Assembly (NCBI RefSeq): GCF_017654315.1
Contig: NZ_CP072203.1
Coordinates: 1,240,001-1,304,000 of the forward strand
Direction: 5' to 3'
DNA: 64,000 nt
From: Gordonia polyisoprenivorans
Lineage (GTDB): Bacteria; Actinomycetota; Actinomycetes; Mycobacteriales; Mycobacteriaceae
The notes below the pieces were generated by a model, which did not search any database, had not been told where the DNA came from, and saw only the letters and a list, made by a program, of their open reading frames with translations. Each line of letters opens with the position of its first letter. Position 1 is the first letter of the stretch. Positions 63,218 through 64,000 of the stretch are shown here, piece after piece. A program made the translations under genes and the position numbers.

Positions 63218-63586
63218 CTACCGGGGCAGCAGTCGGTTCGCGCCGGCGATGAGGGCGTTGACGTTGGCTTCGTCGCCGGTGGCGCCGTCGCCGTAGGCCC
63301 AGCACTGACGGTCGTCGCGCTCGCACAGCAGGAACGCCGCGAACCCGCCGTCGGTGGGACGCTGGTGCAACGACACGATCGACACCGAGGCGCCGAGGTC
63401 GTGCAGGATCGAGGTCATCGCGCCGACCGGTCCGGTCGCGGTGGCCGACATCGACATGATGCGGTCGGCGTAGGCCATCGTCGCGCGGCATTCGATCATG
63501 TCGGCCGGTGCGGGGGTGATCGAGAGCGAGCCGAGCCGGATCGTGCCGGTGTCGGCGTACAGCTCGGTGAATTCCTGCCAGGTCAT
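63218..63586 (-). CDS. Stand-alone LeuA-type allosteric (LeuA_dimer) domain protein
   Basis: A 122-residue protein matching only the C-terminal regulatory domain of 2-isopropylmalate synthase: TWQEFTELYADTGTIRLGSLSI, then MTSILHDLGASVSIVSLHQRPTDGGFAAFLLCE and a final ANVNALIAGANRLL. In LeuA this beta-alpha-beta domain binds leucine for feedback inhibition. The catalytic TIM barrel is absent, and nothing upstream encodes it, so this is a free domain, not a degraded leuA. An AGGAGG site lies seven bases before the ATG at 63586. It could assemble with the main LeuA or act as a leucine-binding partner (inference). Upstream there is an attenuator-like leader. Confidence 0.8.
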   Translation of the reverse strand: MTWQEFTELYADTGTIRLGSLSITPAPADMIECRATMAYADRIMSMSATATGPVGAMTSILHDLGASVSIVSLHQRPTDGGFAAFLLCERDDRQCWAYGDGATGDEANVNALIAGANRLLPR

Positions 63587-63740
63587 GCCGTCTGCCTCCT
63601 CACGGATACCTCGGGGTAGTCGCGCCGCGTCGCCGGGCGACTCGGTACAGGAACAGGGTGCAGGGGAAAGGTGACGACTGTGCATCGTGGATCATCGTTT
63701 CGGTCGAAGAGAAGGTGACCGACGAGAACGCGCAACGACC

Positions 63741-63846
63741 CCGCAGCGGGGGGTCGGCCAGATCAGACCCCGCTGCGGCGGGTTACGAGCGCGATTCGTG
63801 TGCACATGATCGGGCCACTCTAACGCCGTCGCACACCCGCGGGCAA
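63741..63846 (-). promoter_or_regulatory. Candidate branched-chain amino-acid attenuator with leader peptide
   Basis: On the minus strand a promoter-like pair (TTGCCC at 63846-63841, 18-bp gap, TAGAGT at 63822-63817) precedes a short frame from ATG 63807 to TGA 63763. The peptide is MCTRIALVTRRSGV, resembling actinobacterial ilvB leader peptides of the M-x-T-R-I-x-V type. Its last codons form the 5' arm (ccgcagcgggg, 63778-63768) of an 11-bp hairpin whose 3' arm is 63751-63741. Ribosome position on the Ile, Leu and Val codons could therefore decide hairpin formation ahead of the LeuA-domain gene. The 304-bp gap 63587-63890 holds nothing else I recognise. Confidence 0.55.
63763..63807 (-). CDS. 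Leader peptide (14 aa) of the attenuator
   Basis: ATG to TGA, 14 sense codons: MCTRIALVTRRSGV. The reading is supported by its similarity to known branched-chain leader peptides, its near-leaderless distance from the -10 element and its overlap with a stable hairpin. It is unlikely to have a function beyond translation-dependent control. Confidence 0.5.
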   Translation of the reverse strand: MCTRIALVTRRSGV

Positions 63847-63890
63847 GGGAGTTCCGGGTGTCCGCGGGCGACAAAGGCGTCCGGTGCGGT

Positions 63891-64000
63891 CTACGCAAGA
63901 CCGGCGCGCAACTGCGCGGCAGCGGCCGTCGGGTCGTCGGCGGCGGTGATCGCGCGCACCACCACCGCGCGCCGGGCTCCGGCATCGCGGACCTCGGGCA
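63891..64000 (-). CDS. thiE: Thiamine-phosphate synthase, C-terminal end (runs off the window)
   Basis: The last 36 codons on the minus strand read [20 protein letters not shown], then [15 protein letters not shown] and the stop. This is the usual end of ThiE (final barrel strand and helix, AGA...VVRAIT...ADDPxAAAxxLR). ThiE joins the pyrimidine and thiazole moieties of thiamine. Its position after the NUDIX gene matches Rv0414c and completes the collinear block. Confidence 0.75.
   Translation of the reverse strand, partial: PEVRDAGARRAVVVRAITAADDPTAAAAQLRAGLA

Overview
The window is high-GC actinobacterial chromosome from a mycolic-acid-type genus. Gordonia is the most likely host (inference). 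The reasons are a 611-residue FadE5-like acyl-CoA dehydrogenase, an F420-dependent glucose-6-phosphate dehydrogenase, two DUF222-HNH genes set in Gordonia-like palindromic repeats, and a right flank collinear with Mycobacterium tuberculosis Rv0407-Rv0414c: fgd1, pta, ackA, pknG, glnH, glnX, mutT3-like NUDIX, thiE. No rRNA, tRNA, phage, transposase or CRISPR array was seen.

Left part (1-22.3 kb): mostly independent housekeeping and accessory genes. They are an SRPBCC protein (partial), fadE5, an aldo/keto reductase, a repeat-flanked DUF222-HNH gene, endonuclease IV, a PAP2/AUR1-type membrane phosphatase, a DUF6153-DUF305 pair, a secreted DUF4185 protein, a thioesterase, an HdeD-like protein, a 1297-residue Pls/PosA-type poly-amino-acid synthetase, an esterase, small membrane proteins and a hydroxypyruvate isomerase-like gene. 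At 19.95 kb one deletion has joined a dehydrogenase and a LacI regulator head to head, removing both 5' ends. An ABC exporter follows.

Centre (22.4-45.2 kb): a complete coelichelin-type hydroxamate siderophore locus. It has a lipoprotein receptor, formyltransferase, release esterase, a three-module NRPS (A-T-E-C-A-T-E-C-A-T), ornithine N5-monooxygenase, a heterodimeric ABC exporter and a three-gene ferric-siderophore importer. The specificity codes read from the three A domains are DINYWGGIGK, DFWNIGMVHK and DMENLGLINK. From memory these are the codes for N5-formyl-N5-hydroxyornithine, threonine and N5-hydroxyornithine in CchH. The five transport genes are joined by four 4-nt start/stop overlaps. 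Three candidate IdeR/DmdR iron boxes sit at the control points. No MbtH gene is present inside the locus.

Right part (45.4-64 kb): the fgd1-pta-ackA-pknG-glnH-glnX-mutT3-thiE backbone. It is interrupted by a LysR/EamA pair, a GNAT and a TetR gene (between fgd1 and pta), and by a TetR-monooxygenase operon plus a second repeat-flanked DUF222-HNH gene (between ackA and pknG). Between the NUDIX gene and thiE lies an orphan LeuA-type allosteric domain gene, preceded by what looks like a branched-chain amino-acid attenuator with a 14-codon leader peptide. Several genes carry in-frame 15-bp or 36-bp minisatellites in flexible segments.
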